Source: an uncultured Alphaproteobacteria bacterium
Lineage (GTDB): Bacteria; Pseudomonadota; Alphaproteobacteria; Sphingomonadales; Sphingomonadaceae
Length of the DNA: 47,981 nt
Reading direction: 5' to 3'
Assembly: GCA_903934325.1 (NCBI GenBank)
Contig: CAIZNH010000026.1
Span: 1-47,981, forward strand
Position numbers and translations under genes: made by a program. Under the pieces are notes generated by a model. It was not told the DNA's origin. It worked only from the letters and a program-made list of their open reading frames with translations, and did no database searches. Positions 24,725 to 34,248 of this stretch are shown one piece after another (positions within the stretch are counted from its first letter, which is position 1; each line of letters starts with the position of its first letter).

Positions 24725-27163
24725 TTGCGTTTCGTGCTGTTTGTCGCCGCCCTGCTGTTCGCCGCCCCCGCCGCCGCGCAGGGCATCCAGCAGACCAAGG
24801 GCAGTTTCGAAGACAAGTTCCGCCAGCTTGACGAGGTGCTGCCCGATCCCAGCAACACCCGCAACGCGAGCGGCGCGCCGGGGCATGAATACTGGCAGCA
24901 GAAGGTCGACTACAAGATCACCGCGACCCTCGACGAGACCAAGCGCCGGCTGACGGCCAAGGCGACGATCCGCTACACCAACAATTCGCCCGACGCCCTG
25001 CCGTGGCTGTGGATGCAGCTCGACCAGAACATCTTCAAGCGCGATTCCATGGCCGAGCTGACTGATGCTTTCGGCGGCCCCGGCCGGCGCGGGCCGAAGG
25101 TGAGCCTTGGCTCCGCCTCCGAGCCGACCAAGCTGTCGATGGACGAGCTGCGCCGCCAGCAGGCGATGGCCGACAATGACTATGGCTATGACATCAGCGC
25201 GGTGACCACGATGACCGGCGCGGCCCTGCCGCACACCATCGTCGGCACGCTGATGCGGGTCGATCTGCCCGAGCCGCTGGCACCCGGCGCCACCACCGAA
25301 TTCGCGATCGAATGGGCCTTCAACATCGTCGAGGAAGACGCGATCAACGCGCGTTCGGGTTACGAGCACTTCCCCGATGATCCGCGCAAGGGCGGGAACG
25401 ACATCTTCCTGCTCGCCCAGTGGTTCCCGCGCATGGTGGTCTATTCGGACTACGAAGGCTGGCACAACAAGGAGTTCCTCGGCCGCGGCGAGTTCACGCT
25501 CGAATTCGGCGATTACGAAGTCGATCTGACCGTGCCTTCGGATCACATCGTCGCTGCCACCGGCACGATCCAGAACCCGGACGCGGTGCTCACCGCCGCC
25601 CAGCGCCAGCGGCTCGAAACCGCCAAGAATGCGGCTGCGCCGGTGTTCATCGTCACGCCGCAGGAGGCCGCCGCTGCCGAAGCCGGCAATCCCAAGGGCA
25701 CCAAGACCTGGCGCTTTGCCGCCAAGAACGTGCGCGATTTCGCCTGGGCCTCCAGCCGCAAGTTTCTGTGGGACGCGCAAGGCGTGAAGCAGCCGGGCGC
25801 GGAGCATGAAACCGTGCTCGCCATGAGCTTCTGGCCCAAGGAAGGCGGCGATCTGTGGAAGAAGTATTCCACCGCCGCCGTGGTCCACACGCTGAAGGTC
25901 TATTCGCGCTTCAGCTTCGATTATCCCTATCCCACCGCGCAATCCGTCAACGGGCCGGTCGGCGGGATGGAATATCCGATGATCACCTTCAACGGTCCGC
26001 GCACCACCCTCAACAAGGATGGCACGCGCACCTATTCGCTGGCCGAGAAGATGTTCCTCGTCGGCGTGGTGATCCACGAGATCGGGCACATCTACTTCCC
26101 GATGACGGTGAACTCGGACGAGCGCCAGTGGACCTGGATGGACGAGGGCCTCAACTCCTTCCTCGATTCGGTCGCCGGTTACGAATGGGACCCGAACATG
26201 CCGTGGACCCGCTCGGTCGCGCGCGACCTGGTGAGCTACATGGTCTCGAACCAGCAGGAACCGATCATGACCCAGTCGGATTCGGTCACCAACCTCGGCT
26301 CCAACGCCTATGGCAAGCCGTCGGCTGCCTATCACCTGCTGCGCGACACGATCATCGGGCGCGAACGCTTCGACTTTGCGCTGAGGGAATATGCGCGCCG
26401 CTGGAAGTTCAAGCGGCCCACCCCAGCCGATTTCTTCCGCACCATGGAGGAAGCCAGCGGCACCGATCTCGACTGGTTCTGGCGCGGCTGGTTCTACACC
26501 ACCGATCACGTCGATATTTCGCTGGATTCGATCTACCGCCTGCAAGTCGACACCAATGATCCCGACATCGATCTGCCGCGCCGCCGCGCCGAGCGTGCCG
26601 AGGAGCCGGAACTGGTCGGCATCGGCCTGAACCGCGATCAGAAACTGCCGATCTGGGTGCTGGAAAACCCGGGTGTGCGCGACTTCTACGACAGCAATGA
26701 CGAATTCACCGTCACGCCCAAGGATCGCAAGAAATACGCCGATTTCCTCGCCGGGCTCGACCCGTGGGAGCGTCAGGTGTTCGAGCGCGCGGTAAAGGAA
26801 AACGCGAATTACTACGTGCTCAACTTCTCCAACAAGGGCGGGCTGGTGATGCCGGTGATCCTGGGCCTGACCTTCAAGGATGGCTCGACCCAGAAGATCA
26901 ACATCCCGGCTGAAATCTGGCGGCGCAATGCGCGCGAGGTGGCCAAGCTGCTGGTCTTCCCCAAGGGCAAGGAGCTGGTGCAGGTGATGGTCGATCCCGA
27001 TTGGGAAACCGGCGATGCTGACCTTGAGAACAACCACTATCCGCGCCGCATCATCCCGAGCCGGATCGAGGCCTTCAAGGACGAAGCCGCCAAGTCGCGG
27101 GTCAGCCGCGATCTGATGGGCGAGGCCGCCGGGGCCGAACCGGTGGACGGCGGCAAGAAGTGA
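24725..27163 (+). CDS. Secreted M1-family zinc metallopeptidase
   Basis: This gluzincin aminopeptidase-like enzyme has a signal peptide (LRFVLFVAALLFAAPAAAQG). It has the substrate-recognition motif GPVGGMEYPM and the zinc site HEIGH at residues 451-455, with the third ligand Glu474 in WMDEG, 18 residues on. The length (812 residues) fits. A TTG start at 24725 was chosen because GGAGAG lies 6 bases upstream and the signal peptide begins there; the in-frame frame to 24551 has no such signal. Its stop overlaps the next gene's GTG by 4 bases (GTGA). Likely role: periplasmic cleavage of peptides. Confidence 0.94.
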   Translation: MRFVLFVAALLFAAPAAAQGIQQTKGSFEDKFRQLDEVLPDPSNTRNASGAPGHEYWQQKVDYKITATLDETKRRLTAKATIRYTNNSPDALPWLWMQLDQNIFKRDSMAELTDAFGGPGRRGPKVSLGSASEPTKLSMDELRRQQAMADNDYGYDISAVTTMTGAALPHTIVGTLMRVDLPEPLAPGATTEFAIEWAFNIVEEDAINARSGYEHFPDDPRKGGNDIFLLAQWFPRMVVYSDYEGWHNKEFLGRGEFTLEFGDYEVDLTVPSDHIVAATGTIQNPDAVLTAAQRQRLETAKNAAAPVFIVTPQEAAAAEAGNPKGTKTWRFAAKNVRDFAWASSRKFLWDAQGVKQPGAEHETVLAMSFWPKEGGDLWKKYSTAAVVHTLKVYSRFSFDYPYPTAQSVNGPVGGMEYPMITFNGPRTTLNKDGTRTYSLAEKMFLVGVVIHEIGHIYFPMTVNSDERQWTWMDEGLNSFLDSVAGYEWDPNMPWTRSVARDLVSYMVSNQQEPIMTQSDSVTNLGSNAYGKPSAAYHLLRDTIIGRERFDFALREYARRWKFKRPTPADFFRTMEEASGTDLDWFWRGWFYTTDHVDISLDSIYRLQVDTNDPDIDLPRRRAERAEEPELVGIGLNRDQKLPIWVLENPGVRDFYDSNDEFTVTPKDRKKYADFLAGLDPWERQVFERAVKENANYYVLNFSNKGGLVMPVILGLTFKDGSTQKINIPAEIWRRNAREVAKLLVFPKGKELVQVMVDPDWETGDADLENNHYPRRIIPSRIEAFKDEAAKSRVSRDLMGEAAGAEPVDGGKK

Positions 27164-27678
27164 TCACGCGCCGCGCGGCTTTGGGCGCGGCTCTGACGGG
27201 GGCGCTGATGCTGGGGGCTGCGCTTGCGGCTCCGGCAGCAGCACACCAGCAGAAGCGCGCGATCAGCACGATTGCGGGCAATGCGCGCTCGGGCAAGCTC
27301 GAGATCATGCATCAGGTGCCGGTGCATGATGCCGAGCACGCGCTGCGGGCGCAGGGCGCGCAAAGCCCCGACATCATCGGGAGCGAAGCCAGCCGCGAGG
27401 CCTTTGCAACCTATGTCGCACGCCGCTTTTTGGTGGTGGTGGATGGCAAGGTGGCCAGTCCGGACTATGTCGGCAGCGAGATCGCGGGCGGCAGTCTGTG
27501 GGTCTATCAGGAACTGCCCCTGCCTGCGCCGGGCACGCCGATCACGGTCAATTCGCAGATCCTCACCGATATGTGGGCGAGCCAGATGAACCGCGTCAAC
27601 ATCGGCACTGGAGCGGGGGTGACGACGCTGATCTTCACCGCCGGCACGGGCGCGCAGGACGCGGTGTTGCCCGGATAA
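27160..27678 (+). CDS. Secreted DUF6702-like protein
   Basis: A 172-residue protein with a twin-Arg-like start (MITRRAALGAALTGALMLG) and a signal peptide ending about AAPAAA. The remainder reads like the DUF6702 family: LEIMHQVPVHDAEHAL, VVDGKVASPDYVG and a final strand pattern with NRVNIG. Function is unknown; such proteins often accompany a metallopeptidase. The GTG start overlaps the M1 gene stop by 4 bases, which shows translational coupling, so the two probably act together in the periplasm. It converges with the cyclic-di-GMP gene, with no gap between the stops. Confidence 0.8.
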   Translation: MITRRAALGAALTGALMLGAALAAPAAAHQQKRAISTIAGNARSGKLEIMHQVPVHDAEHALRAQGAQSPDIIGSEASREAFATYVARRFLVVVDGKVASPDYVGSEIAGGSLWVYQELPLPAPGTPITVNSQILTDMWASQMNRVNIGTGAGVTTLIFTAGTGAQDAVLPG

Positions 27679-29871
27679 TCAGGCGCGGCGGCGGCGCGAT
27701 CTGCGCTCGGCCTGCGTGCCGCCCAGCTCCTCGCACAGGTCTTCCATCAGCATCGGGCGGCCATAGCGATAGCCCTGCACATGGCGGCAGCCGATGCCGC
27801 GCAGAAAGGTTTCCTGCTCCTCGGTCTCCACCCCTTCGACCACGACCCTGAGGCCCAGGCTGTGGCCCATCTGCACGATCGCCTGGATGATCAGGCGCGA
27901 CTGGTGATCCTCGCGGATCGCGGCGATGAAATCGCGCTCGATCTTGACCTTCTGGATCGGGAACTGGCGCAGGTGGGTGAGCGAGGAGAAGCCCGTCCCG
28001 AAATCGTCGAGGCAGATGGTGAAGCCGCAGCGGTCGAGCATCGCGAGCGAGGCATGGAGCTGGCCCGAGGCGTCGAGCAGCATGGTCTCGGTCACTTCGA
28101 TGGTGAAGTTGGCCGGGCTCATCGGGCTGTCGTCGACCACGTCGATCAGGTGGCGCACGAAATCGTCCTTGCGCAGGTCCGCTTCCGAGAGGTTGAGCCC
28201 GATGCGGGTATCCGGACCGAGCAGCGCCAGGATCGCCGGCCCGTCCTTGATCACCGCATCGAGCATCACCCGCGACACGCGCCGCGAGAGTTCGGGATCG
28301 AGCAGGGCGGAAAAGATCTCGCTCGCCGTGATCAGGCTGCCGTCTTCGTCCTTGAGGCGCAGCAGCGCTTCGAGCGAGGAGATCCTGCCCGTGGGAAGCT
28401 CGACGATCGGCTGGTAGGCGGCCACCGCGCGGCCCTGATTGAGCGCATCACGCAGGCGGGTGATGGCGCGCTGGCGTTCGGACTGGCGGGCCTCGATCTG
28501 CTCGTCCCAGCACACCACGCCGCCGCGCCCCTGCTCCTTGCCGCGATAGAGCGCGAGATCGGCGCGGCGCATGATCTCCTCGCCGCTGCCCGGCTGGTCC
28601 ATCCGCGCCAGCCCGCAGGTCGCCCCGATGGCGAGCGCGCTGCGGCCCAGCGCCACGACATCGTCAAGTTCGCCGATCAACTCGTGGAGGAAGGCCGTGG
28701 CATCATCCAGCGACATTGACGGCGGGAACAGCAGCGCGAATTCGTCCCCGCCCCAGCGCGCGAGGAACATGCCCCTGCGAATGCGCTGGTGGAGGTGTTC
28801 GGCAATCGCCACCAGCACGCGGTCGCCCACCAGATGGCCGAGCGTGTCGTTGACGTCCTTGAACCCGTCGAGATCGATCAGGGCGACCATCGCGGCCTCG
28901 CGGTCGGCGCGGCGGATGGCGGCGGCGAGCTTGCGGTCGAAGGAGGCGCGGTTGAACAGGCCGGTCAGGCGGTCATGCTCGGCCGCACGCTTGAGCGCGG
29001 CGTTGCGCAGATGCTCGTCGGTGCAGTCCTGGATGATCCCCGCGACGCTATCGGGCCGCCCGTCGACATCGACCCGCTCGCCGACCACACGGATGCGCCG
29101 ACGCTCCCCGTCGCGGCGACGGATGCTGGTTTCGAAGGTGAAGGTTTTGCCGTCGTCCAGCGCCTGCTCCATCTTGGCGACGACCATGGCCTGATCCTGC
29201 GGATCATACAGCGCAATGGCTTCGTCGACGTTGGGGGTGCTATTCGGCTCGACACCGTTGATGATGTAGACCTGATCAGACCAGAACAGCTGATTGGTGG
29301 CGATATCGACGCGCCACGAACCGACATTGGCTGCGCGCTCCGCCTGGCGGAAGATCTGCGAGGTCTGCTTGAGCGCGGCATTGGCCGAGCTCAATGCGCG
29401 GGTGCGGACATTGAGCGCGATCGACTGTTCGGCGAGTTCGGCCAGCACCGAAAGCGGGGCGATCTGATCGGAGCAGAAGGCGTGGGGTTCGGGCGAGATC
29501 GCGCACAGCGCGCCCAGCAGCACATCGCCCTCGCCGCGGATCGGCACGCCGAGATAGGAGCGGATGAAGGGCGCGCCTGTGACCAGCGGATTGTTGCGGA
29601 ACCTGAGGTCGGCCCGCGCATCGCTCACCAGCAGCGGCCCTTCGCCGGCGATGCACACCGCGCAGAACGAAGTGTCGCGCGGGGTCTCGTGGCAATCGAA
29701 ACCGGTGCGGCCAAGGAACCACTGGCGCTCGTCCTCGACAATCGAGAGCAGCGCTGTAGGGCAGCCGAGCATGGTGCTCGCCAATACGGTGATGCGCGAA
29801 AACAGCGCGCGGTCCGCGTTTGCCTCAAGGCCGAGATTGCGAATGGCTTCAAGGCGTTCGGTCGGGTTCAC
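27679..29871 (-). CDS. GAF-PAS-GGDEF-EAL cyclic-di-GMP signalling protein
   Basis: The protein of 730 residues (GTG start) has a GAF domain (about residues 10-160, LSIVEDERQWFLGRTG), a PAS domain (190-290, GSWRVDIATNQLFWSD), a GGDEF domain (RWGGDEFALLF, active-site motif intact) and a C-terminal EAL domain (EALLRLKDE, LNLSEADL, IEVTETM, CLDDFGTGFSSL, VVEGVETEEQ). No RxxD inhibitory site precedes GGDEF. In EAL the usual KID motif reads KIE, a mild change at a metal-adjacent residue. So it could make and degrade cyclic-di-GMP; which activity dominates is not readable. The start is uncertain: GTG at 29871 (VNPTERLEAI) fits family starts, while a TTG at 29901 is also open. No membrane helices are seen. 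Confidence 0.9.
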   Translation of the reverse strand: MNPTERLEAIRNLGLEANADRALFSRITVLASTMLGCPTALLSIVEDERQWFLGRTGFDCHETPRDTSFCAVCIAGEGPLLVSDARADLRFRNNPLVTGAPFIRSYLGVPIRGEGDVLLGALCAISPEPHAFCSDQIAPLSVLAELAEQSIALNVRTRALSSANAALKQTSQIFRQAERAANVGSWRVDIATNQLFWSDQVYIINGVEPNSTPNVDEAIALYDPQDQAMVVAKMEQALDDGKTFTFETSIRRRDGERRRIRVVGERVDVDGRPDSVAGIIQDCTDEHLRNAALKRAAEHDRLTGLFNRASFDRKLAAAIRRADREAAMVALIDLDGFKDVNDTLGHLVGDRVLVAIAEHLHQRIRRGMFLARWGGDEFALLFPPSMSLDDATAFLHELIGELDDVVALGRSALAIGATCGLARMDQPGSGEEIMRRADLALYRGKEQGRGGVVCWDEQIEARQSERQRAITRLRDALNQGRAVAAYQPIVELPTGRISSLEALLRLKDEDGSLITASEIFSALLDPELSRRVSRVMLDAVIKDGPAILALLGPDTRIGLNLSEADLRKDDFVRHLIDVVDDSPMSPANFTIEVTETMLLDASGQLHASLAMLDRCGFTICLDDFGTGFSSLTHLRQFPIQKVKIERDFIAAIREDHQSRLIIQAIVQMGHSLGLRVVVEGVETEEQETFLRGIGCRHVQGYRYGRPMLMEDLCEELGGTQAERRSRRRRA

Positions 29872-30025
29872 GTGGCCAATTGGCCTTGGCACGATTAACA
29901 AACCGAAGCGGGCGCGATAGGTAAGGCTTCGCGTGATGTCCTGCCCCCTGATACCGGCGCAAGACTGGACAGGAACGTTGCCACCTGCCTAGGTCTGTCG
30001 CCATGCGGGACGGACACTTGGCACA

Positions 30026-33000
30026 ATGACGGCGTGGCGCTTTGCAGTCGATCGGGGCGGCACCTTTACCGATGTGGTCGCGCTCACGCCCGCAGGCGCG
30101 CTGGTGACCGAAAAGCTGCTGTCGGAGAACCCCGGCCTCTATGCCGATGCCGCGAGCGAGGCGGTGCGGCGGCTGATGGCGCGGCACGGCGAAGGCCCGA
30201 TTGCCGAGCTGAGGATCGGCACTACGGTCGCCACCAATGCCTTGCTGGAGCGCAAGGGCGAGCGGCTGGCGCTCGCCATCACCCGCGGCTTTGGCGATGC
30301 CCTGCGGATCGGCACGCAGGCGCGGCCCGAAATCTTCGCGCGCCACATCGTCCTGCCCGAACAATTGCCCGCAAAGGTCATCGAGATCGACGAGCGCGTA
30401 GCGGTCGATGGCACGGTGCTGCGCCCGCTTGACGAGAGCGCGGCCCGCGCTGCGCTGGCGGCCCTGCGCGCCGAGGGCTTCGATGCCCTCGCGATCATCC
30501 TGATGCACGGCTGGCAGCACCGCGACCACGAAGTGCGCCTCGCCGTCATCGCCCGCGAGCTGGGCTTTGCGCAGGTCAGCGTCAGCCACGAGGTCGCCCC
30601 GCTGATCCGGCTGGTGCCGCGCGGGGATACGACCGTGGTCGACGCCTATCTCTCGCCGGTGCTGCGGCGCTACACCGACACACTCGCCGCGAGCCTGCTG
30701 CCTGCGGGGGCCTTGCGCTTCATGCAGTCGAACGGGGGGCTGGCAGAGGTCGGCGCGTTTCGCGGCAAGGATGCGATCCTCTCCGGACCCGCAGGAGGCG
30801 TGGTGGGCATGGTGGCGGCCAGCGCGCCGCTGGGCCACACAAGGCTGATCGGCTTCGACATGGGCGGCACAAGCACCGATGTGGCGCATTATGCCAGCGA
30901 ATATGAACTGACCGGCGACTCTGTGGTGGCGGGCGTGCGGGTGGCCGCGCCGATGATGACGATCCACACCGTGGCGGCGGGCGGCGGGTCGATCTGCCGG
31001 TTTGACGGGTCGCGCTTCCGCGTCGGTCCGGAAAGCGCGGGCGCCGATCCCGGCCCGGCCTGCTACCGCAAGGGCGGGCCGCTGACGGTGACCGATTGCA
31101 ACCTCGTGCTGGGGCGCATTGATCCGGCCTTCTTCCCCGCCGTGTTCGGGCCGCAAGGCAATGCCCCGCTCGATCCCGAGGCAGCGCGATCGCGGCTGGA
31201 AGAGGTCGCCGCGCAGTTGCCCGAACCCCGCCCGATCGAGGCGATGGCCGAAGGCTTCCTCGCCATCGCGGTCGACAACATGGCCAATGCGATCCGCAAG
31301 ATCTCGGTCGCGCGCGGGCATGATGTGACGGCCTATGCCCTCGCCTGCTTCGGCGGGGCGGGAGGCCAGCACGCCTGCCGGGTCGCCGATGCGCTGGGGA
31401 TGGAGAGAGTGCTGGTGCACCCGCTCGCCGGGATGCTTTCGGCCTATGGCATCGGCTTGGCCCCGGTAAAGGCGATCCGCGAAGTCAGCTGCGTGCGGGC
31501 GCTGGGGGAGAGTTTCGCAGGCGAACTCGCCGTGCTGACCGAACAGGCGCGGCAGGATTTGCTGGCGCAGGGCATCCCCGAAACTGCCATCCGCATCGCG
31601 GCGCACGCGCGCCTGCGCTTTGCCGGAAGCGACAGCCTGATCGCGGTTCCCTGCAATGATCCCGCCACCATGGACGCCGCCTTCCGCCAGCTTCACCGCC
31701 AGCGTTTCGGCTATTCCGATGCGCAAGGCGCGATCATGGTCGAGGCGCTGAGCGTCGAGGCGAGTGGGAATGTCGGCGGGCTGGCGGCTGCGGCTGCCTT
31801 GCCCGAGACCCTGCCCGCAGCCAACGGCATCCTGCCCGGCGCATGGCCGGTGATGTCGCGCCGCGCCCTGCGGGAGGGGGAAAGCGTCTCGGGGCCGCTG
31901 CTCGTCATCGATCCCGGCTCCACCACCGTGGTCGAGGACGGCTGGCAGGCAAGCCTTGCCGAGGAAGGCAGCCTGATCCTCACCCGCGCCGTGCCCCTGC
32001 AGCGGACCCGCGCCGCCGGAACCGAAGCCGATCCCGTCCGGCTCGAAATCTTCAACAACCTGTTCATGGCGATTGCCGAGGAAATGGGCGTGGTGCTGCA
32101 ATCCACCGCCACCTCGGTCAACATCAAGGAGCGGCTCGATTTCTCCTGCGCGCTGTTCGATCGGGCGGGCGCGCTGATCGCCAATGCGCCGCATATTCCG
32201 GTGCATCTCGGCAGCATGGGGGATTCCATTGCCCGTGTGATCGAAGTGCGGGGCGAGCGCCGCGACGGGCGGGGCTTCCGGCGCGGGGATGCCTATGTGC
32301 TCAACGATCCCTATCGCGGCGGGACCCACCTGCCCGATATCACGGTGATCGTGCCGGTGTTCTATGGCGAGGGATCGGGCGAGCCGGATGCTTTCGTCGC
32401 CGCACGCGGGCACCATGCCGATATCGGCGGGATCGCGCCGGGCTCCATGCCGCCCGAAAGCCGCACCATCGCCGAAGAAGGCGTGCTGATCGATAACGCG
32501 CTGCTGGTGGATGCGGGCCAGCTCTGCGAGGCGGCGATGCGCGACTTGCTCGGCTCCGGCCCCTTCCCGGCGCGCAATCCTGATCGCAATCTCTCCGATC
32601 TGCGCGCGCAGTTGGCGGCCTGCACTCGCGGGGCGGAGCTGCTGGCAGGCGCGGCGCGCGAGCACGGGGCGCAGGTGCTCGCCGCCTATATGGACCACAT
32701 CATCGCCAATGCCGAGGAAAGCGTGCGGCGTCTGCTGGGCGGGCTGGAGGATGGCGCCTTTGCCTACGCGATGGACAATGGCGCCTGCGTCAAGGTCGCG
32801 ATCCGGATCGACCGGGAGAGCCGCTCGGCGGTGTTCGACTTCACCGGCACCAGTGACCAGCTGGACGACAATTTCAACGCCCCGCGCGCAATCACCCGTG
32901 CGGCGGCGCTCTATGTCCTGCGCACGCTGATCGACGATGCGATCCCGATGAATGACGGGTGCCTGAGGCCGGTGGAGCTGATCGTGCCCGAAGGCTCGAT

Positions 33001-33580
33001 GCTCAATCCGCGTCCGGGTGCTGCGGTGGTGGCGGGCAATGTCGAGACCTCGCAGGTCGTCACCGATGCGCTGTTCGCGGCCACAGGCAGGCTCGCGCCT
33101 GCCCAAGGCACGATGAACAACTTCACCTTCGGCAATGAGCGGCACCAGTATTACGAGACGATCTGCGGGGGATCGGGCGCGGGGCCGGATCATGACGGCA
33201 CCAGTGCGGTGCAGACCCATATGACCAACAGCCGGCTGACCGATCCCGAAATCCTCGAAACCCGCCTGCCGGTGCGGCTGGAGCGCTTTGCCATCCGGCG
33301 CGGATCGGGAGGCAAGGGGCGGCATCGCGGCGGTGACGGGGTGGAGCGCGCCATCACCTTCCTCGAACCGATGCGCGCCAATATGCTGGCGAACCGCCGC
33401 ATAGTGGCCCCATGCGGGCTGGCTGGCGGGGGTGACGCGCTGCCGGGCAAGAACTGGGTCGAACGTGCGGACGGCAGCATCGAGGAACTGGGCGCTACCG
33501 GCTCTGCCGAAATGCGGGCGGGCGACAGTTTCGTGATCCTGACGCCCGGCGGCGGTGGGTTCGGAGGAAAGAGCGAATGA
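30026..33580 (+). CDS. Fused HyuA/HyuB hydantoinase / 5-oxoprolinase
   Basis: The 1184-residue protein joins the hydantoinase A-like ATPase half (about 1-670: FAVDRGGTFTDVVAL phosphate-binding start, IGTTVATNALLERKG, LSGPAGGVVG, GFDMGGTSTDV, CFGGAGGQHACRVADAL) to the hydantoinase B-like half (about 670-1180: FNNLFMAIAEEMGVVLQSTA, HIPVHLGSMGDSI, NDPYRGGTHLPDITV, GAGPDHDGTSAVQTHMTNSR). This fusion layout is that of ATP-dependent 5-oxoprolinase, which opens 5-oxo-L-proline to glutamate; other lactams or hydantoins are possible. It heads a four-gene operon with overlapping stops and starts. The start was taken at the first in-frame ATG, whose opening residues match the family. Confidence 0.92.
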   Translation: MTAWRFAVDRGGTFTDVVALTPAGALVTEKLLSENPGLYADAASEAVRRLMARHGEGPIAELRIGTTVATNALLERKGERLALAITRGFGDALRIGTQARPEIFARHIVLPEQLPAKVIEIDERVAVDGTVLRPLDESAARAALAALRAEGFDALAIILMHGWQHRDHEVRLAVIARELGFAQVSVSHEVAPLIRLVPRGDTTVVDAYLSPVLRRYTDTLAASLLPAGALRFMQSNGGLAEVGAFRGKDAILSGPAGGVVGMVAASAPLGHTRLIGFDMGGTSTDVAHYASEYELTGDSVVAGVRVAAPMMTIHTVAAGGGSICRFDGSRFRVGPESAGADPGPACYRKGGPLTVTDCNLVLGRIDPAFFPAVFGPQGNAPLDPEAARSRLEEVAAQLPEPRPIEAMAEGFLAIAVDNMANAIRKISVARGHDVTAYALACFGGAGGQHACRVADALGMERVLVHPLAGMLSAYGIGLAPVKAIREVSCVRALGESFAGELAVLTEQARQDLLAQGIPETAIRIAAHARLRFAGSDSLIAVPCNDPATMDAAFRQLHRQRFGYSDAQGAIMVEALSVEASGNVGGLAAAAALPETLPAANGILPGAWPVMSRRALREGESVSGPLLVIDPGSTTVVEDGWQASLAEEGSLILTRAVPLQRTRAAGTEADPVRLEIFNNLFMAIAEEMGVVLQSTATSVNIKERLDFSCALFDRAGALIANAPHIPVHLGSMGDSIARVIEVRGERRDGRGFRRGDAYVLNDPYRGGTHLPDITVIVPVFYGEGSGEPDAFVAARGHHADIGGIAPGSMPPESRTIAEEGVLIDNALLVDAGQLCEAAMRDLLGSGPFPARNPDRNLSDLRAQLAACTRGAELLAGAAREHGAQVLAAYMDHIIANAEESVRRLLGGLEDGAFAYAMDNGACVKVAIRIDRESRSAVFDFTGTSDQLDDNFNAPRAITRAAALYVLRTLIDDAIPMNDGCLRPVELIVPEGSMLNPRPGAAVVAGNVETSQVVTDALFAATGRLAPAQGTMNNFTFGNERHQYYETICGGSGAGPDHDGTSAVQTHMTNSRLTDPEILETRLPVRLERFAIRRGSGGKGRHRGGDGVERAITFLEPMRANMLANRRIVAPCGLAGGGDALPGKNWVERADGSIEELGATGSAEMRAGDSFVILTPGGGGFGGKSE

Positions 33581-34248
33581 ACTATTGGCCGCTCCTTGGC
33601 ATCGCCATCGTCGTTGTCGGCTTTGCCCTGCGCTTCAATCCGCTGCTGGTGGTGGTGAGCGCCGCGCTGGCGACCGGCGTGCTAGCGGGCTTCGACCTCC
33701 TCGCCGTGATCGAAGCGCTCGGCAAGGCCTTTGCCGATAACCGCTACATCTCGGTCACCTGGATCATCCTGCCGGTGATCGGCTTGCTCGAACGCCACGG
33801 GTTGCAGCAGCGCGCGCGCAGCCTGATCGAGGGGATGCGCGGGGCGACGATGGGCAAGCTGCTGGTCGCCTACCTCGCCTTCCGCCAGCTCGCCTCGGCC
33901 TTGGGGATGAAGGATATCGGCGGCCATCCGCAAGCCGTGCGCCCGCTGGTCGCGCCGATGGCCGAGGCGGCGGCGGTCAAGACCCATGGCGACCTCTCCG
34001 AGGAGGCGCGCGACGAGGTGAAAGCCATGGCGGCGGCGACCGACAATGTCGGGCTGTTCTTCGGCGAGGACATCTTCTTCGCCATCGCCTCGATCCTGCT
34101 GATCCAGGGCGTGTTCGAAGCCGCGGGCTATCCGCTCACGCCGCTGGAACTGTCGGTCTGGGCGATCCCCACCGCGATTGCCGCCTTCCTGATCCATGGG
34201 GCCCGCATCCTCGCCTTCGACCGCCGACTGGGGAGGGGCCGCAAATGA
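33577..34248 (+). CDS. DUF969 family membrane protein (transporter half)
   Basis: A 223-residue hydrophobic protein with about six membrane segments, and LASALGMKDIGGHPQAVRP in the middle, which is the DUF969 signature. Its start ATG overlaps the oxoprolinase stop (ATGA), with GGAGG upstream, and its own stop overlaps the DUF979 gene. DUF969 and DUF979 occur as a pair and are thought to form a membrane transporter; from this operon I infer a role in 5-oxoproline or related lactam uptake. This is inference from context only. Confidence 0.85.
   Translation: MNYWPLLGIAIVVVGFALRFNPLLVVVSAALATGVLAGFDLLAVIEALGKAFADNRYISVTWIILPVIGLLERHGLQQRARSLIEGMRGATMGKLLVAYLAFRQLASALGMKDIGGHPQAVRPLVAPMAEAAAVKTHGDLSEEARDEVKAMAAATDNVGLFFGEDIFFAIASILLIQGVFEAAGYPLTPLELSVWAIPTAIAAFLIHGARILAFDRRLGRGRK

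Noticed and set aside
29874..29885. Perfect 12-base palindrome GGCCAATTGGCC
   Set aside because: Lies at the start of the cyclic-di-GMP gene, but such short GC-rich palindromes arise by chance; no partner site found.
29849..33325. A 1158-codon minus-strand open frame
   Set aside because: Antisense to the fused oxoprolinase gene; its product is Arg/His/Asp-rich with no motif, as expected from a GC-rich gene read backwards.
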